From NCBI GenBank assembly GCA_003512825.1, contig DOOI01000030.1, positions 17,798-53,468 of the forward strand: a stretch of 35,671 nt of DNA, read 5' to 3'. Source of the stretch: Paracoccaceae bacterium (GTDB taxonomy: Bacteria > Pseudomonadota > Alphaproteobacteria > Rhodobacterales > Rhodobacteraceae). Under the pieces are notes generated by a model. It worked only from the letters and a program-made list of their open reading frames with translations, made no database searches and had not been told where the DNA came from. Below, one piece after another: positions 1 through 8,726 of the stretch. The translations under genes and the position numbers were made by a program. How positions within the stretch are numbered: position 1 is the stretch's first letter; every line of letters starts with the position of its first letter.

Positions 1-129
1 AGCTACGGCCCCGCTTGCTGCTTATTCGGGGAGTTTCGGGCTGTGTGTTTGCCTGCGACGGCATGACACGCCTGATAATCGGGTCAAATCGGTTAGAAAT
101 TCTTGCCAATTTACCACTTAGGGGGAGTC

Positions 130-1125
130 ATGACCAATCAGGTCGGTATTGCCGCCGTTCCCATGCAAGGCCAACCCGCTCCGCTCGCGCGAGGGTTCGG
201 CTGGGGAGTGCTCGGAGCACTCGCGGCGTTTCTTATCAACAACGCATTGAATGTTGGCTGGGGCAGCCCAGGCCTTTCAACAATGTTCTCGGACGGCGTA
301 GGCGCTGCTATGCAGCCTTTGTTGATTTACATCCTTTGCGTCGGAGCAGGCATTGCATTCGCGCTTTCACGGCCAAATGCCGGGCTACGCGCCGATGCTG
401 CAAAGATACATGGATTCAATCTCTACATCGTGCGGGCCCTGTTCTGGATCGTTTTCCTGACTGGCATCGTTGACGCAACTCTTGCGGTTATGCGTGTTGA
501 AGGACTTCTCGGGTTTTTCTTCGAACAAGCCACGGTACGTGAATTTACCCGATCAGCGTTTGTAGCCCCAATCTTCCACTTCCCATTGATCGTTTCAGGC
601 TTTGTGATCGCCGCCTTTACGCGAACACTCGGTTTCACATGGCTTGCGCTTCTCATCGTGGCCTCTGAATTGCTGATCGTGTTCACACGATTTATCTTTT
701 CATACGAGCAGGCGCTCATGGGAGATTTGGTGCGGTATTGGTACGCAGCTCTCTTTCTCTTTGCATCCGCCTACACCCTTTATGACGACGGCCACGTTCG
801 CGTAGACATCATCTACGCCGGGCGCTCCAGCCGTACCAAGGGCAAGCTGAATGCGATTGGCTCGATCATGTTGGGTTTGGTCACCGTGTGGACCATCCTC
901 ATTATCGGGATGAGCGGGAAAACATCGATCATCAACGCTCCGATCGTGAACCTTGAAATCACGCAAACCGGCGCGAACGGGATGTTCATCAAGTATCAAA
1001 TGGCTGCCTTCCTTGCCATTTTTGCAGCGACGATGATCATCCAATTCGTGTCATCTTTATTTGAAGCCGTCGCAGACTCTCGCGACGAACCCGGCAAACG
1101 CGACAATGTCGCGGCCGCTCATTGA
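130..1125 (+). CDS. dctQ: TRAP transporter small permease subunit (DctQ-type, unusually long)
   Basis: This is the small membrane subunit of a tripartite (TRAP) transporter, which with the large permease imports a solute delivered by a periplasmic binding protein. The protein has 331 residues and about eight hydrophobic segments (roughly 25-45, 60-83, 107-127, 155-175, 180-200, 212-232, 250-270 and 295-315). Classical DctQ proteins have about 160-200 residues and four helices. The segment around 212-240 (YWYAALFLFASAYTLYDDG) looks like the conserved DctQ core. I chose the ATG at 130 because a strong GGGGGAG ribosome site lies at 121-127; an in-frame TTG at 103 lacks one. The large permease begins 12 bases after the stop. 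No solute-binding gene is in the window, so the substrate cannot be inferred. The 129 bases before this gene hold no recognisable gene. Confidence 0.85.
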   Translation: MTNQVGIAAVPMQGQPAPLARGFGWGVLGALAAFLINNALNVGWGSPGLSTMFSDGVGAAMQPLLIYILCVGAGIAFALSRPNAGLRADAAKIHGFNLYIVRALFWIVFLTGIVDATLAVMRVEGLLGFFFEQATVREFTRSAFVAPIFHFPLIVSGFVIAAFTRTLGFTWLALLIVASELLIVFTRFIFSYEQALMGDLVRYWYAALFLFASAYTLYDDGHVRVDIIYAGRSSRTKGKLNAIGSIMLGLVTVWTILIIGMSGKTSIINAPIVNLEITQTGANGMFIKYQMAAFLAIFAATMIIQFVSSLFEAVADSRDEPGKRDNVAAAH

Positions 1126-1137
1126 GGTGACCCCCGG

Positions 1138-3801
1138 ATGGAACTTTTCTTTCTCGTAGTCCTAATGATCATCATGGGCGCGGCCTTAGGCTCGGGTTTT
1201 CCCGTCGCTTTTGCGCTTCCTGGCTCTGCAATTATCACCATCGGCCTTGCTGCCGCTTCCGGTTATTTCTTTGGTGGATCGGTCGACGCGTTTTTCCACT
1301 CTGGTGGACCATCCCAATGGCTGACGGCTGGGGTGACAAACCTTCGTGGCGTCTATTGGGAAGTTGAGAGGGATACGCTTATCGCGATTCCACTCTTCAT
1401 CTTTATGGGCATCATGCTTCAGCGTTCAAAAATTGCTGAAGACCTCTTGGTGGCCATGGCGCAACTGTTTGGCCCGGTGCCCGGTGGCTTGGGTATCTCT
1501 GTGGTTTTCGTGGGCGCGCTTTTGGCCGCCACAACAGGGATCGTGGGCGCAACCGTGGTTGCCATGGGTCTTATCTCTCTTCCGGCCATGCTGCGGAACA
1601 ACTACTCGCCTTCACTGGCGACAGGGACAATTGCGGCTTCGGGTACTCTGGGGCAGATCATTCCACCCTCTATCGTGTTGATTATCTTGGCTGACCAATT
1701 GGCCTCAGCAACCGACCAAGCGTCGACGGCACGGAAGGCCCTCTACAAAGAAGCAACTGGCGAACTGACAATGCCCTCGCCCTTTGACGTGGGTTCCACA
1801 TCCGCAGGCGAAATGTTCCTTGGCGCATTTGTGCCGGGCTTGATGCTCGTCGGCATCTATATGCTCTACATCCTGATCTATGCGATCTTGAACCCAAAAC
1901 GGGCTCCTGCCGTTCCTTATGACGGTCGCCGTGATGCTGTGTTCTGGCGTAATATCTTCTTCACACTTGTTCCCCCGCTGGCACTGATCTTCCTCGTTCT
2001 GGGCTCGATCATCGCGGGCATCGCAACGGTTAACCAAGCGGGCGCCATTGGTGCTGCAGGCGCGATGGTCATGGCTGGCTACAGGCTTGGTCCGAACCAC
2101 CGCGGCACCTATCTCCCCGCCCTCATGGCTGGGATCGGTATCGGGATCATTACACTCGCGCTGACCTTCTTCCCGATGAACCTAAAGGCCGCATCCACGG
2201 CAAGCGATTGGGTCGGGATTGCCACAGGTTTTGTGGGTTCAACGTTGGTCATTATCTCGATCGCGTGGTCAGGATGGCGTATCTTCAAACTAGAAGACAC
2301 CCTGAACGGCGTCATGTTGGAAACCGCAAAAACCACATCTCTGGTCTTCATCATTCTTCTTGGGGCGGCAATGCTCACCGCCGCCTTCCGTGCTTTCGGA
2401 GGTGAAGAACTGGTGCGTGAATTCCTACTCGGTCTTCCGGGTGGTTTCTGGATGCAGTTCATCATTGTCATGGGCGTGATCTTTGTCCTCGGCTTCTTCC
2501 TAGACTTTATCGAGATCGCCGTGGTTGTCGTGCCTATCGTGGCTCCAATCCTGCTGGCAGACCCAACAGCAAATATCACCGCTGTTTGGCTCGGTGTGAT
2601 GATCGGCCTTAACATCCAAACCTCATTCTTGACGCCGCCCTTCGGCTTCGCGCTTTTCTACTTGCGCGGCGTGGCCCCGGCCTCGGTCAAGACTGTGATG
2701 ATGTACAAAGGTGTTATTGCCTTCATTACGTTGCAACTTATCGCACTTGGGATCACCGGCCTTTATCCTCAGCTGGTGAACTACTTGCCCAACCGTGTGA
2801 ACTACATGTCGGAAACGGCGCCACCACCACGAAACCCGAAACTACAATATTGCATAGATAGCCACGTCTTCTACCAATTGGACAATGGGATCGGAGACGT
2901 GCCAAGTGCCTTGGCAAAAATCCGCACGCTCAATTTGGCCGATTTGCCAAAAGATTTGCAGGGTGATCTGACGAAATCTTTCGATAACGCAGACACCGCA
3001 TTGGCGATCGTGCCTCAAGTCCATGAAGCAGAGAAGGTCGTACAAACCGCAGCGGACGACTATCGTCCGGTCCTGAAGGGGGTGCGTGCCGTTCAAAAGC
3101 AGGTGAACCGCAAGCAGAAGGAAGTGAACTCGCTTGCCACTCGGATTAGCCGCATTCGTGGTTCAGACGAGGAAAGCCTCGCCCGCCGTGGCGTATTGGA
3201 GGCAGAAAAGGCCGAACTGGAGGCCCAGATCGCAGAGATGGAAAAAGCCATTCCTGCAAATTGGGACGAGGTTCACAAAGCCTTCGAAAAGCTGACAAAG
3301 GCCGAAGACGAAGCGCGCAACACTCATCGTCGTGCCGCAGACAGCGCCTATGAGGATGCCGCTACTGTTCTGGCTGTGCTGAATGGCACACCAGCTCTTC
3401 TTGCGCTCGAAGCCGAAATCACTGGCATGCGAAGCGAAGTCGAAACAGGTGACGCTGCCGCTACGGCAGAAAAGCTTGACGATCTGAGCAAGCGCGTTCG
3501 TGATATCGAAGGCTCTGGAGACGTTCGCAAAGGCCTTACCGATGCACGTCGTGTGTTGGAGAAGACCCCAGATGATCGGGCCAAGGCGCTCGGCGCCATC
3601 GACATGTCCCTAGCAGAACTGGCCGCGCAGAAAGAATGGCGGACCAAGGCGGAGACATCCGTCAAGCCAGAGCTGCAAGCTTATGTCGCCGCGATCTTGC
3701 CGACACTTGGCGCACGTGCGCTGTCTCAGTTGACCGAGGATCAGGCACTCTTTGTCGCCTCGTGCAACGCGGGTCACCGCAACTTGTCGCTGAACTTCTA
3801 A
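1138..3801 (+). CDS. dctM: TRAP transporter large permease (DctM-type) with a long C-terminal soluble extension
   Basis: This is the large, transport-competent subunit of the TRAP system begun by the preceding gene. Residues 1 to about 550 are strongly hydrophobic, with DctM-like features such as PGGLGISVVFVGALLAATTG near residue 115 and GTLGQIIPPSIVLIILADQ near 170. The remaining stretch, about 557-887, is hydrophilic, rich in Lys, Glu and Ala, and predicted by eye to form long coiled-coil helices (for example around 645-710). DctM proteins usually have about 430 residues, so even the membrane part (about 550) is large and the extra tail of some 330 residues is notable. The reading frame is continuous and codon use does not change at the junction, so this is not an obvious frameshift. 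A strong terminator follows the stop. Confidence 0.88.
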   Translation: MELFFLVVLMIIMGAALGSGFPVAFALPGSAIITIGLAAASGYFFGGSVDAFFHSGGPSQWLTAGVTNLRGVYWEVERDTLIAIPLFIFMGIMLQRSKIAEDLLVAMAQLFGPVPGGLGISVVFVGALLAATTGIVGATVVAMGLISLPAMLRNNYSPSLATGTIAASGTLGQIIPPSIVLIILADQLASATDQASTARKALYKEATGELTMPSPFDVGSTSAGEMFLGAFVPGLMLVGIYMLYILIYAILNPKRAPAVPYDGRRDAVFWRNIFFTLVPPLALIFLVLGSIIAGIATVNQAGAIGAAGAMVMAGYRLGPNHRGTYLPALMAGIGIGIITLALTFFPMNLKAASTASDWVGIATGFVGSTLVIISIAWSGWRIFKLEDTLNGVMLETAKTTSLVFIILLGAAMLTAAFRAFGGEELVREFLLGLPGGFWMQFIIVMGVIFVLGFFLDFIEIAVVVVPIVAPILLADPTANITAVWLGVMIGLNIQTSFLTPPFGFALFYLRGVAPASVKTVMMYKGVIAFITLQLIALGITGLYPQLVNYLPNRVNYMSETAPPPRNPKLQYCIDSHVFYQLDNGIGDVPSALAKIRTLNLADLPKDLQGDLTKSFDNADTALAIVPQVHEAEKVVQTAADDYRPVLKGVRAVQKQVNRKQKEVNSLATRISRIRGSDEESLARRGVLEAEKAELEAQIAEMEKAIPANWDEVHKAFEKLTKAEDEARNTHRRAADSAYEDAATVLAVLNGTPALLALEAEITGMRSEVETGDAAATAEKLDDLSKRVRDIEGSGDVRKGLTDARRVLEKTPDDRAKALGAIDMSLAELAAQKEWRTKAETSVKPELQAYVAAILPTLGARALSQLTEDQALFVASCNAGHRNLSLNF

Positions 3802-3820
3802 AACGGCTCGAAACCAAAAT

Positions 3821-3851
3821 AAAAGGGCGGTCAATTGACCGCCCTTTTTTT
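3821..3851. terminator. Bidirectional intrinsic terminator between dctM and fdh1A
   Basis: A perfect 20-base palindrome, GGGCGGTCAATTGACCGCCC (3825-3844), is followed by seven T on the plus strand. On the minus strand the same stem is followed by TTTTATTTT. It lies 20-50 bases after the dctM stop and 68 bases past the fdh1A stop, so it can end both convergent transcripts. Confidence 0.92.
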
Positions 3852-3918
3852 ATTCCACGTCGCCGAGATAAACGAGACTGCTATTAACGCTCGTAGCAGT
3901 AGCGTTCGCTGATAAACC

Positions 3919-6681
3919 TCAGATGTTTTCCGCCACGACTCTGACAGCGGCGAACTTGAATTCGGGGATCTTGCCATAGGGATCAAGGGCCGGATTGGTC
4001 AGGATATTGGCCGCAGCTTCAACAAAGGCAAAAGGCACGAACACCATATTCTCAGCCACTGCGCGATCCGCGCGTGCAAGCATTGTCACCTGTCCTCGAC
4101 GTGTCTCCAAAGTTACGCGCCCACCCGCTGGCACACCAAGCCGTGACAGCGTCGCGGGATGTAGCGAGCAGTTTGCTTCTGGCTCGACGGTATCCAACAC
4201 ATGCGACCGCCGCGTCATTGATCCTGTGTGCCAATGCTCCAACTGTCGCCCCGTGGTCATCACCATTGGATATTCCGCATCTGGCATTTCGTCTGGCGCA
4301 ATCACGCTCGCCGGCGTGAATTTCGCCCGCCCATTGGCCCGCGGAAACCCATCCGCAAAGACAATCGGCTGGCCCGGATCTTCGGGAGTAAGCGACGGAT
4401 ACGTAACCGCACCCTGCGCTTCCAAGCGTTCCCATGTTATGTTGCGAAGCGATTTCATACCGCGCGCCATTTCAGCGAAAACCTCAGAAGGGTGAGAGTA
4501 GCTCCACCCCAAACCAAGGCGATTGGCCAACTCTACCGTGATTTCCCAGTCTTCGCGCGCCTCACCCGGAGGCGAAACCGCGGGACGTCCCATTTGCACT
4601 TGACGGTTCGTGTTGGTCACCGTGCCAGATTTCTCATAAAAGGCCGCCGCAGGCAGGATCACATCCGCGTAATTCGCAGTCTCGGTCAAGAAAATATCCT
4701 GAACCACCAAATGCGCCAGCGATGCCAAAGCATCGCGCGCATGGGTGACGTCAGGGTCTGACATTGCCGGATTTTCGCCGAGAATATACATTCCCTTGAT
4801 CTGACCCGCGTGCACTGCGTCAAGGATCTCGGTGACGGTCAGCCCCTTTTCGTTGGACCAATCCCCCGAGCCCCATATCTCAGAAAATGCCGAGCGCACG
4901 CCATCATCTGTCACGCTCTGGTAGTCTGGCAGGAACATCGGGATTAGACCTGCATCCGACGCACCTTGCACATTGTTTTGCCCACGCAGCGGGTGCAGAC
5001 CAGAACCGGGCTTGCCCACATTGCCAGTCATCAGGGCCAATGCGATCAAGCAACGTGAATTATCCGTGCCGTGGATATGCTGCGAAATGCCCATACCCCA
5101 AAAGATCATCCCGGCTTTGGCCTTGGCGAAGTCGCGGGCGACCGCACGCAAAGTTTCGGCCGGGATACCACAAATCGGCTCCATCGCCTCCGGGCTAAAA
5201 GCCTTTAGATGTTCTTTCTCGGCGTCCCAATTCTCGGTGAATTGCTCGATATAGGCAGGATCGTAAAGTTCCTCTTCGACAATCACATGCATGATCGCGT
5301 TGAGCATCGACACGTCTGCGCCTGGCTTGAACTGTAACATATGAGCGGCGTGCCGCTTCATCGCAGTTCCGCGTGGATCCATGATGATCAGCTTTCCGCC
5401 TCGTTTGGCGAATTGCTTGAAATATGTCGCCGCCACAGGATGGTTCTCGGTTGGATTAGCCCCAATCACGATAGCTACATCCGCATGCTCAATCTGATTG
5501 AAGGTCGCAGTCACCGCCGCCGAACCCACATTCTCCATCAAAGCTGCGACCGATGACGCATGACAAAGCCTCGTGCAGTGATCAACGTTGTTGTGACCAA
5601 AGCCTTGGCGGATCAGCTTTTGAAAGAGATAGGCTTCTTCATTCGAGCACTTCGCCGAACCAAACCCCGCCACAGCCCGCCCACCGTCTTTATCCTTAAG
5701 CGATGAAAATCCTTTCGCCGCGAAATCCAGCGCCTCATCCCAAGTCGCTTCGCGGAAATGCGTCAGCGCATTGGCTGGGTCCACGTTCAACCCTTTTGGC
5801 GCGCCTTCCTTACGGATCAACGGCTTGGTGAGGCGATGTGGGTGATGGATGTAGTCAAACCCAAATCGCCCTTTCACGCACAGGCGACCCTCGTTGGCGG
5901 GACCATTGATCCCTTCCACATATTTCACCTTACCGTCTTTGATCTTTAAGCTGACCTGACAACCCACGCCACAAAACGGGCAAACAGACGTCACTTCGCG
6001 ATCAATATCTGCGCGATCACCGCGCTGATCCGCATCCAACACTGTGGCCGGCATCAATGCCCCTGTCGGGCAGGCCTGCACGCATTCGCCACAAGCCACA
6101 CAGGTTGAGTCGCCCATTGGATCTGCGAAATCAAAAGTCGGGTAAGCATCATGCCCCCGTCCCGCCATACCAATCACATCATTGACCTGCACTTCGCGGC
6201 AAGCTCTAACGCATAGGCCACATTGGATGCAAGCGTCCAAGTTTACCCGCATCGCGACGTGGCTATCATCGAGAAGCGGGATATGCCCTTCTGCTAATTT
6301 GGGAAAACGGCTTTCTGAAACTCCACTCGCGTCAGCCATATCCCACAAATGCGACGAGTAATCATGGGCCTCAAGCCGCGTCGGCTGATCAGCCAATAGC
6401 AGTTCCACCACCATAGCTCGCGCCTTGGTCGCCCGCTCGCTTGCAGTCTTCACCACCATGCCGTTTGCTGGGTTCCGGCAGCATGATGCCGCCAGCGTGC
6501 GCTCCCCATCAACCTCCACCACACAAGCGCGGCAATTGCCATCAGCTCGGTAGCCCGTTTGGTCCTTATGACACAGATGTGGAATATCCGTGCCGTGCCG
6601 CTTTGCAACATCCCAAATCGTCTCGCCGGGCTTTGCCGCCACATCGCGTCCGTCGAGGGAGAATGTGATCATTTCGGTCAT
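3919..6681 (-). CDS. fdh1A: NAD-dependent formate dehydrogenase, catalytic alpha subunit (tungsten FDH1 type)
   Basis: This cytoplasmic bis-MGD enzyme oxidises formate to CO2 and passes electrons to the beta subunit for NAD+ reduction. Ligands visible in the 920 residues are a [2Fe-2S] set at C37, C50, C53 and C67/C68; two ferredoxin-type [4Fe-4S] sets at C151-C161 and C194-C204; and a [4Fe-4S] set at C234, C237, C241 and C268 in front of the molybdopterin domain. The catalytic Cys-His pair is C373-H374 (HCTRLCHASS), so no selenocysteine is needed. No His-Cys3 cluster ligands are seen; as I recall, the Methylobacterium extorquens FDH1 alpha subunit also lacks them. Start ATG 6681 lies three bases after the fdh1B stop, so the pair is cotranscribed. 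The adjacent tungstate transporter supports tungsten as the metal, but this is inference. Confidence 0.95.
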   Translation of the reverse strand: MTEMITFSLDGRDVAAKPGETIWDVAKRHGTDIPHLCHKDQTGYRADGNCRACVVEVDGERTLAASCCRNPANGMVVKTASERATKARAMVVELLLADQPTRLEAHDYSSHLWDMADASGVSESRFPKLAEGHIPLLDDSHVAMRVNLDACIQCGLCVRACREVQVNDVIGMAGRGHDAYPTFDFADPMGDSTCVACGECVQACPTGALMPATVLDADQRGDRADIDREVTSVCPFCGVGCQVSLKIKDGKVKYVEGINGPANEGRLCVKGRFGFDYIHHPHRLTKPLIRKEGAPKGLNVDPANALTHFREATWDEALDFAAKGFSSLKDKDGGRAVAGFGSAKCSNEEAYLFQKLIRQGFGHNNVDHCTRLCHASSVAALMENVGSAAVTATFNQIEHADVAIVIGANPTENHPVAATYFKQFAKRGGKLIIMDPRGTAMKRHAAHMLQFKPGADVSMLNAIMHVIVEEELYDPAYIEQFTENWDAEKEHLKAFSPEAMEPICGIPAETLRAVARDFAKAKAGMIFWGMGISQHIHGTDNSRCLIALALMTGNVGKPGSGLHPLRGQNNVQGASDAGLIPMFLPDYQSVTDDGVRSAFSEIWGSGDWSNEKGLTVTEILDAVHAGQIKGMYILGENPAMSDPDVTHARDALASLAHLVVQDIFLTETANYADVILPAAAFYEKSGTVTNTNRQVQMGRPAVSPPGEAREDWEITVELANRLGLGWSYSHPSEVFAEMARGMKSLRNITWERLEAQGAVTYPSLTPEDPGQPIVFADGFPRANGRAKFTPASVIAPDEMPDAEYPMVMTTGRQLEHWHTGSMTRRSHVLDTVEPEANCSLHPATLSRLGVPAGGRVTLETRRGQVTMLARADRAVAENMVFVPFAFVEAAANILTNPALDPYGKIPEFKFAAVRVVAENI

Positions 6682-6684
6682 CGT

Positions 6685-8367
6685 TCAAACCTCTTCCGGA
6701 AAATGCTTCATAACGAGTTTAATCGGGTTGGGTGCTGCTTGGCCCAAGCCACAAATCGAGGCGTCCGCCATGACTGTGCAGAGTTCGTTCAGCAACTCCC
6801 GATCCCACTTCGGTGCTTGCATAAGCTTCACAGCCTTCTCGCAGCCCACCCGGCAAGGCGTGCACTGTCCACAGCTCTCGCTCTCAAAAAACTTTAGCAT
6901 GTTCAGTGCAGCAGCCTTTGCACTGTCATGATCTGACAGCACGACAACTGCTGCTGACCCGATAAATGTGCCGTGCGGCTGAAGTGTATCGAAATCGAGC
7001 ACAACATCGGCCATCGAGGCGGGCAATAGCCCGGATGATGGTCCACCCGGCTGATATGCCTTGAAACGATGCCCCTCGGCCATGCCACCGGCCGCTGCAA
7101 TGATATCCGTGATCGTCGACCCTGCAGGCAGCAGATAAACACCCGCCTTTGCGACACGACCCGAGACGGAATAAGAGCGCAGCCCCTTGCGCCCATTCTT
7201 CTCTGTGGCGTTCAAGACCGCCGCACCTTCGCGGCAGATCCGCGCTACCCAAATCAGCGTCTCGACGTTATGCACCAACGTTGGCCGTTCAAAAATCCCG
7301 ACCTGCGCCACGAAAGGTGGACGAAGTCGCGGAATGCCTCGCTTACCTTCTATGGACTCGATCATCGCGCTTTCTTCGCCACAGATATATGCACCTGCGC
7401 CGCGCCGAAGATCGATGTAACCGCGCGCCACGATACCTGCATCCTCCAATGCCGCGATCTCGGACCGAAGGATCGTCAGAACAGCTGGATACTCATCGCG
7501 CATATAAATGAAGCACTTCTCGGCTTCCACAGCCCAGGCCGCGATCAACATCCCTTCAAGAAACAGATGCGGTTGCCGCTCAAGATAGAAGCGATCCTTG
7601 AATGTACCAGGTTCACCCTCGTCGCCGTTCACCGCCAGATAACGCGTCCCTGAATTGGCGCGCACGAAACCCCATTTCTTACCTGACGGAAAACCGGCCC
7701 CGCCAAGTCCACGCAGTCCGGCGGCCAAGACTTCTTCTTGCACCTGCTCCCAATCACCCGTCTGCCGCAGCGACAAGAGCTTTCTGTAGCCATCCTTTGC
7801 CCGATAGGCCGCGAAGGTCTCATAGTTGGGTATCTCAGGATGAAAGTCGCCCGACGCGATCACTGCCGAGATCAAATCAGGTGTCGCGTGATCCACGTGA
7901 CGGTGACCAACCTCTGCCACAGGCGCCGTATCACAACGTCCCATGCAGGGCGCACGCAATACACGCACCCGCGCCGGATCATGCCCAGCTTGCAAAGCCT
8001 TCAAGAGCGCCTCTGAGCCTGCCAATTCGCATGAAAGCGAGTCGCAAACGCGGATGGTCAAATCAGGCGGCAGCGCGTCTGCCTCACGGCGTGGGTCGAA
8101 ATGGGCGTAAAACGTCGCCACTTCCCAAACTTCGGCCATGGAAAGGCGCATCTCTTCCGCCAATGCGCGCAAATGCGCCGCAGACAAATGCCCAAACTCA
8201 TCTTGGATTAAATGCAGGAACTCTATCAGCAGATCTCGACGGCGCGGCGCATCGCCCAAGAGAGCCTGAACCTCCGCCATGGCAGCATCGTCAAACTGCC
8301 GACCTTTGGGCGTTTTGCGACCCTTGCCGCGGCCCGATTTCCAGATGCCGTTCTGATCCGCCGTCAT
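6685..8367 (-). CDS. fdh1B: NAD-dependent formate dehydrogenase, beta subunit (NuoE-NuoF fusion)
   Basis: This is the diaphorase subunit of FDH1, carrying FMN and passing formate-derived electrons to NAD+. It fuses a NuoE-like thioredoxin-fold domain (about residues 25-165) to a NuoF-like domain (about 190-555). From the chosen start the NuoE [2Fe-2S] ligands are C108, C113, C141 and C145. The FMN/NAD region includes GLRGLGGAGFPSGKKW and NGDEGEPGTFKDR. The [4Fe-4S] ligands are C499, C502, C505 (ESCGQCTPC) and C539. In FdsABG-type enzymes these two parts are separate genes; the fusion matches the M. extorquens tungsten FDH1. I chose ATG 8367 (560 residues) because AGGACGGG stands just upstream. 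The open frame runs back to GTG 8472, but the added 35 residues do not resemble the family. Confidence 0.93.
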   Translation of the reverse strand: MTADQNGIWKSGRGKGRKTPKGRQFDDAAMAEVQALLGDAPRRRDLLIEFLHLIQDEFGHLSAAHLRALAEEMRLSMAEVWEVATFYAHFDPRREADALPPDLTIRVCDSLSCELAGSEALLKALQAGHDPARVRVLRAPCMGRCDTAPVAEVGHRHVDHATPDLISAVIASGDFHPEIPNYETFAAYRAKDGYRKLLSLRQTGDWEQVQEEVLAAGLRGLGGAGFPSGKKWGFVRANSGTRYLAVNGDEGEPGTFKDRFYLERQPHLFLEGMLIAAWAVEAEKCFIYMRDEYPAVLTILRSEIAALEDAGIVARGYIDLRRGAGAYICGEESAMIESIEGKRGIPRLRPPFVAQVGIFERPTLVHNVETLIWVARICREGAAVLNATEKNGRKGLRSYSVSGRVAKAGVYLLPAGSTITDIIAAAGGMAEGHRFKAYQPGGPSSGLLPASMADVVLDFDTLQPHGTFIGSAAVVVLSDHDSAKAAALNMLKFFESESCGQCTPCRVGCEKAVKLMQAPKWDRELLNELCTVMADASICGLGQAAPNPIKLVMKHFPEEV

Positions 8368-8450
8368 CGATATATCCCGTCCTGTCTTGCTGTCCCGCTC
8401 CAAAAAGAGCAGAAGGTGCGCGCACTCTGTCACGCTCGCTCTTCTGAGAG

Positions 8451-8479
8451 TGGACAGTTCCCGACCATCCACTTACATC
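8451..8479 (+). promoter_or_regulatory. Possible promoter for the TusA-like gene in the fdh1B divergent region
   Basis: TGGACA (8451-8456) is separated by 17 bases from TACATC (8474-8479). A start point 7-8 bases further on would fall at the ATG of the TusA-like gene, which has no Shine-Dalgarno sequence, so a leaderless message is possible. The GTGGACA here also equals one half of the inverted repeat found upstream of tupB and the membrane FDH operon. The -10 match is weak; this is a hypothesis. Confidence 0.25.
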
Positions 8480-8486
8480 TTGCGCC

Positions 8487-8726
8487 ATGACCGATGATAG
8501 CCCCTGGAACTTTGAAATCGACGCAAGAGGACTGCTTTGTCCCCTCCCAGTGCTGAAAGCACGGAAACGCCTGTCCACTATGGGAAACGGCCAAGTGCTT
8601 CGGCTGGTCGCAACCGATCCTGCCGCTGTAATCGACGTCCCGCATTATTGCGCCGAATCTGGCAATGAATTGGTGGATACTTTCGATCTGGAAGACGCGA
8701 CAGCTTATTTGATACGCAAAGTCTAA
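8487..8726 (+). CDS. TusA/SirA-family sulfur carrier protein
   Basis: This 79-residue protein belongs to the TusA/SirA/YedF family of small sulfur carriers. The family signature CPLPVLKARKRL is present, with the active Cys at residue 18. TusA-type proteins accept persulfide sulfur from cysteine desulfurases and pass it on; in E. coli TusA affects tRNA thiolation and molybdenum-cofactor supply. Lying between fdh1B and the moeA-mobB-mobA-fdhD operon, it may feed sulfur to the cofactor or to FdhD, but that is inferred from position only. No Shine-Dalgarno sequence precedes ATG 8487. Its stop codon (8724-8726) overlaps the stop of the convergent moeA gene by two bases. Confidence 0.85.
   Translation: MTDDSPWNFEIDARGLLCPLPVLKARKRLSTMGNGQVLRLVATDPAAVIDVPHYCAESGNELVDTFDLEDATAYLIRKV

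Noticed and set aside
3919..6681. Loss of the His-Cys3 [4Fe-4S] ligands in the FDH1 alpha subunit as a novelty
   Set aside because: The equivalent stretch in Methylobacterium extorquens FDH1, as I recall it, also lacks these cysteines, so it is normal for this subfamily.
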